Both the position numbers and the translations under genes were made by a program. From NCBI RefSeq assembly GCF_003856975.1, contig NZ_CP033107.1:3224001-3288000 (forward strand): a stretch of DNA of 64,000 bases. Direction: 5' to 3'. Positions 60,949-64,000 of the stretch are shown piece after piece. Source of the stretch: Plantibacter sp. PA-3-X8. GTDB lineage: Bacteria > Actinomycetota > Actinomycetes > Actinomycetales > Microbacteriaceae. The notes beneath the pieces were generated by a model, which worked only from the letters and a program-made list of their open reading frames with translations, searched no databases and was not told the origin of the DNA. The stretch's first letter is position 1, and each line of letters starts with the position of its first letter.

Positions 60949-61374
60949 ATGGCGGTAACAAGCGAAGCCACGACGGTCTGGAACGGCACGCTCTTCGAGG
61001 GATCCGGGCACACGAGCCTCGACACCTCCGAGGCGGCCGAGTTCGCCGTCGACTGGAAGGCACGCTCGGAGGGATCCAACACGACGACGACCCCCGAGGA
61101 ACTGCTCGGGGCTGCTCACGCCTCCTGCTACTCGATGGCGTTCGCCAACGAACTCACGAGCGCCGGATTCCCGCCGGAGCGCATCCAGGCAACCGCGGGG
61201 GTCTCCTTCACCCCCGGCACCGGCATCACCGGCAGCCACCTGCTCGTCAGCGCGGTCGTACCCGGCATCTCCGAGGCCGACTTCGAGCGCATCGCCACGG
61301 CGGCGAAGGAGGGTTGCCCGGTCTCGCAGGCGCTCGCCGGCATCCCGATCACCCTCGAAGCCAGCCTCGCGTAA
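60949..61374 (+). CDS. OsmC/Ohr-family peroxiredoxin-like protein
   Basis: 141 aa. Reactive Cys C60 (HASCYSMAF) and resolving Cys C123 (EGCPVSQAL) reduce organic hydroperoxides. TPEELLGAAHASC is the family signature. GGAGG lies seven bases before the ATG; TAGGCT near 60883 is a likely -10. Choice between OsmC and Ohr is not certain; the layout favours OsmC. Confidence 0.92.
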   Translation: MAVTSEATTVWNGTLFEGSGHTSLDTSEAAEFAVDWKARSEGSNTTTTPEELLGAAHASCYSMAFANELTSAGFPPERIQATAGVSFTPGTGITGSHLLVSAVVPGISEADFERIATAAKEGCPVSQALAGIPITLEASLA

Positions 61375-61413
61375 CCACCACCGTCCAGCAGCACGAGCAG
61401 GAAGGCGACGCGC

Positions 61414-62304
61414 ATGCGCATCGTGATCGGCGGAGCCTCCGGGCTCATCGGAACGGCGCTCGGGCGCTCCCTCGAGACCGACGGCCATGACGTCGTCCGG
61501 CTCGTACGACGTCCGGCGCGTGGTGCCGGAGAAGCGGAGTGGGATCCGCTGGCAGGCGTGCTGGATCCAGCGGTCCTGAGCGGCGCCGACGCGGTCGTCA
61601 ACCTCTCCGGTGCCTCCCTCGGCAAGCTGCCGTGGACGGCGGCCTACCGGTCCACGATCCTCTGGTCACGACTCAGCGCCACCCGGACACTCGTCGACGC
61701 CATGAACCGGGCGGAGCAGCCACCGGCCGCCTTCCTCAGTGGTTCGGCGGTCGGGTACTACGGCGACCGTCCCGGAGAGACCCTCACGGAGGACTCCTCC
61801 AGAGGGGCCGGATACCTCGCCGACGTCGTCGTCGCCTGGGAGGACTCGGCGCTCGCGGCGCCCGACGCCGTCCGCACCGTGCTGCTCCGCAACGGTATCG
61901 TCGTCGACCTGGCAGGCGTGCTCAAGCCGCTGGCACCGCTCACCCGGTTCGGGGTCGCCGGTCCGCTCGGTTCGGGCCGCCAGTTCTGGCCGTGGATCGG
62001 GCTGCAGGACGAGGTCCGGGCGATCACCCACCTCCTGACCTCGACGCTCTCCGGACCGGTGAACCTGTGCGGTCCGCAGGCCGCCCGTGCCGACGACCTC
62101 ATGTTCGAGCTCGCCAGACGGATGAACCGGCCCTATCTGCTCCGCGTCCCGAAGTTCGCCCTCAAGGCGCTCCTCGGCGACGCCGCCGACGGACTGCTGC
62201 TGAGCGATCAGCGCGTCGAACCTCGTCGGCTCCTGGACGACGGCTTCACGTTCAGCACGCCGACCGTCGAGCAGGCGTTGGCCGAAGCACTCGCCCGGGA
62301 CTGA
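61414..62304 (+). CDS. NAD-dependent epimerase, TIGR01777/YfcH type
   Basis: 296 aa short-chain-like Rossmann protein. The NAD motif is GGASGLIGTALGRSL; VNLSGASLGKLPWT and LSGSAVGYYGDR follow, with the Tyr of the YxxxK type not clearly paired with Lys. LRNGIVVDLAGVLKPL and VNLCGP are typical of this family. No substrate is known in any member. A GGAAGG site precedes the ATG. It is 39 bases past the OsmC gene. Confidence 0.88.
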   Translation: MRIVIGGASGLIGTALGRSLETDGHDVVRLVRRPARGAGEAEWDPLAGVLDPAVLSGADAVVNLSGASLGKLPWTAAYRSTILWSRLSATRTLVDAMNRAEQPPAAFLSGSAVGYYGDRPGETLTEDSSRGAGYLADVVVAWEDSALAAPDAVRTVLLRNGIVVDLAGVLKPLAPLTRFGVAGPLGSGRQFWPWIGLQDEVRAITHLLTSTLSGPVNLCGPQAARADDLMFELARRMNRPYLLRVPKFALKALLGDAADGLLLSDQRVEPRRLLDDGFTFSTPTVEQALAEALARD

Positions 62305-62327
62305 ACGACGGGACGCCGCCGCTCCGG

Positions 62328-62765
62328 TCAGCTCCGCGAGAGCCGGATCGCCTGCCGGATGGCCTGCCGTGCTCGGCGGCGGTCTCCGGCACCGTCGTAG
62401 ACGAGTCCGAGGCGGTACCAGGATCGCCAGTCGTCGGGAGCGGCCTCGGCCGCGTCACGGTACTTCGGGAACAGCTCGTCTGCGGCATCACGCATCGGCC
62501 GGCCGCTCTCGCGGGTCTCGACCTGCTCGGGCGGAAGGCCGCCCTCGGCCTCGAGGCGGACGCCGAGGCGCTCGGCGCCCAACCCGAAGGCGATCTCGCG
62601 CCAGAGCGCCCAGACGCCGAGGATCGGCAGGACGACGAGCGCCGCACCCATGGCGATGCCGACAGGTTCGCCCGTGCCGAGGAGGACGACGGCACGGTAC
62701 CCGACGAGGACGATGTAGAGGACGAGCAGGGCCGCGATGATCGCGACCATGACGCGGGTCTTCAC
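62328..62765 (-). CDS. small membrane protein with TPR-like tail
   Basis: 145 aa. Two helices (~5-27 and 34-56) then a hydrophilic C-terminal half with one TPR-like pair (WYRLGLVYDGAGDRRRARQA). The GTG overlaps the dapB stop (GTGA), so it is translated with dapB, an arrangement kept in related genomes. The function is unknown. It converges on the epimerase. Confidence 0.7.
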   Translation of the reverse strand: MKTRVMVAIIAALLVLYIVLVGYRAVVLLGTGEPVGIAMGAALVVLPILGVWALWREIAFGLGAERLGVRLEAEGGLPPEQVETRESGRPMRDAADELFPKYRDAAEAAPDDWRSWYRLGLVYDGAGDRRRARQAIRQAIRLSRS

Positions 62766-63580
62766 AGGGCGCTGGCCGCCGCGGCTTGGCCGGAGACGTG
62801 CTCGGGCGCCCCCTGGGCGGGCCGCCGACCCGCCGGCCCTGGGCGATCGAGTCCGAGGTCGAGCAGACTGTCGAGACCGACGGTGACCCCCTGGGCGTCG
62901 CGGGCGGCCACGAGGGCGAGCCGGATGCCCCGCTCGTAGGACGCGGGCGAGATCGTGTCGTGCGTGATCGTGACGAGTTCGTCGACGCCACCGAACACGA
63001 CCTCCTGGCGGGCGACGACACCCTGGAGCCGCAGGCTGTGGATCGGGATGCTCGAGACCTGCTGTCCCCTCGCCCGCTGGTCGGTGTGCGGAGCGGCGAC
63101 GGGCCCACGGTCGCCACGAGCGGCCATCATCAGCTCGGCGGTGCGCACGGCGGTCCCGGAGGGCGAGTCCACCTTCGTGTCGCGGTGGGACTCGATGATC
63201 TCGATCGAGTCGAAGAAGCGGGCCGCGACGGTCGCCAGACTCGTCGACAGGACGGACCCCAGCGAGAAGTTGGGGATGATGACGACGCCCTGCTCGGGCA
63301 GCTCGGCGAGCCGGCGGTCGAGTCGCTGGATACGCTCGGCCGACCAACCGCTCGTCCCGACGAGCACGTTGATGCCCTGAGCGACGGCGTGGTCGACGAT
63401 CCGCTGGCTGACACCCGGGACCGTGACGTCGACGACGAGGTCCGCCCCGTCCATCTCGCTCAGCTCGCTCGACGAACCGAGCGACGCGACCAGCTCGAAG
63501 TCGTCGAGTGAACCGATGATGCTGGTGAACAGTCGGCCCATCTTGCCTCTCGCGCCGGCCAGCGCCACTCGTGTCGTCAT
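62762..63580 (-). CDS. dapB: 4-hydroxy-tetrahydrodipicolinate reductase
   Basis: 272 aa. NAD(P)H-binding GARGKMG, the catalytic His and Lys in ESHRDTKVDSPSGTA, and LVGTSGW are visible. Second step after DapA in DAP synthesis. The C-terminal ~28 residues are an Ala/Pro/Gly-rich tail after LLDLGL, beyond the usual end. TAAGCT lies six bases before the ATG. Confidence 0.95.
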   Translation of the reverse strand: MTTRVALAGARGKMGRLFTSIIGSLDDFELVASLGSSSELSEMDGADLVVDVTVPGVSQRIVDHAVAQGINVLVGTSGWSAERIQRLDRRLAELPEQGVVIIPNFSLGSVLSTSLATVAARFFDSIEIIESHRDTKVDSPSGTAVRTAELMMAARGDRGPVAAPHTDQRARGQQVSSIPIHSLRLQGVVARQEVVFGGVDELVTITHDTISPASYERGIRLALVAARDAQGVTVGLDSLLDLGLDRPGPAGRRPAQGAPEHVSGQAAAASAL

Positions 63581-63586
63581 GCCCTC

Positions 63587-63592
63587 AGCTTA
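63587..63592 (-). promoter_or_regulatory. -10 box of leaderless dapB
   Basis: TAAGCT lies exactly six bases before the dapB ATG; GAGGG lies within the gap, so a short leader is also possible. Confidence 0.4.
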
Positions 63593-63653
63593 CGTGTTGC
63601 CCGCGCGCGCCGTCCTCGGGCGGAGGCCTGCCGATCTGCTCCCCCGCCGCCGA

Positions 63654-64000
63654 CTAGACGATGTGCGGCTCGGGAAGACCCGTGCGGAGCTCCATGGGGA
63701 GGTGCGCGAGGTCGTTGTGGGTGATGAGGCTCCACGGACGCCCGGCGCGCTGGTGCAGCACCGTCAGTCCGCCGTTGGCCTGGTTGATGCTCACCCAGCG
63801 CCATGCGGGCGCCTGGAGCGCCTCGCGGACGAGCCACCCGATGACGAAGTTGTGCGTGATGAGCAGCTCGTGATGGTCACCGCGCTTCGGCGAGAGGAAC
63901 TCGGCGGCCGCGTCGGCCATCTGCGCCTCGCCCGCCTCGATCTCCGCTTCGGTGATCGAGCCGAAGAAGGGGTCGAACGCCGACGGCGTCTCCGGTGTGC
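63654..64000 (-). CDS. histidine phosphatase family protein (partial)
   Basis: The C-terminal ~115 residues; the N-terminus with the RHG motif lies past the window end. The visible part has the second active-site His in LLITHNFVIGWLVREAL, and the frame continues open to base 64000 through FDPFFGSITEAEI. It resembles broad-specificity phosphoglycerate-mutase-like phosphatases. Substrate unknown. It ends 73 bases upstream of dapB. Confidence 0.8.
   Translation of the reverse strand, partial: TPETPSAFDPFFGSITEAEIEAGEAQMADAAAEFLSPKRGDHHELLITHNFVIGWLVREALQAPAWRWVSINQANGGLTVLHQRAGRPWSLITHNDLAHLPMELRTGLPEPHIV

Overview
The window is a GC-rich, densely packed stretch of an actinobacterial chromosome. 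The family is most likely Microbacteriaceae, inferred from gene order, PriA used in place of HisA, a dapA-rnj-ftsK-pgsA-cinA-clgR-recA-recX-miaB-miaA-dapF-hflX-lexA backbone, and actinobacterial promoters of the TANNNT type. I see no phage, insertion sequence, CRISPR array or tRNA gene. The left edge lies just upstream of an rRNA operon read leftwards: its two promoters and conserved leader are inside the window, the rRNAs are not.

Layout, left to right. 1-400: rRNA promoters and leader. 400-5046: a zinc-ribbon/beta-propeller membrane protein, tyrS, and a SatD-like protein with its membrane partner. 5056-12462: mpg and an arginine operon argC-J-B-D-F-H lacking argG and argR. 12664-17017: a two-component system, an unknown five-helix membrane protein, and an XRE-MurA fusion with its own palindromic operator. 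17090-20646: pheS-pheT. 20738-24225: a glutamate-type ABC importer. 24318-26740: a SpoU methyltransferase and infC-rpmI-rplT, with infC starting on AUC. 26741-32989: a DUF1844 protein, an SseB-like protein, priA-hisH-hisB, then a sufS-sufU pair on the other strand that separates hisB from hisC. 33021-35933: an APC permease and the SOS pair LysM protein/lexA. 36018-42770: metF-metE, a lipoprotein, hflX and a methyltransferase. 42776-50509: dapF, miaA, miaB, recX, recA, DUF3046, clgR, cinA, pgsA. 50512-59780: ftsK, an acetyltransferase, a three-gene ABC export system, rnj, dapA. 59889-62304: a redox cluster (thioredoxin-like protein, DUF4395, OsmC) and an epimerase. 62328-64000: a small membrane protein, dapB, and a phosphatase cut by the window end.

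How the parts work together. Most genes are housekeeping: amino-acid synthesis (Arg, His, Met, Lys/DAP), tRNA charging and modification, ribosome assembly, and DNA repair with SOS control. LexA-type boxes sit between the LysM gene and lexA, and upstream of recA. Many transcripts appear leaderless: a TANNNT box lies 6 or 7 bases before the ATG or GTG of at least 15 genes, and this settles several start codons.

The item most worth following up is the XRE-MurA fusion at 15458-17017. A MurA-like enzyme domain keeping the catalytic Cys is joined to a DNA-binding domain, and the gene has a perfect 10-bp inverted repeat over its -10 box. This suggests an autoregulator that senses a cell-wall precursor. 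All assignments are by eye from sequence, without database searches.
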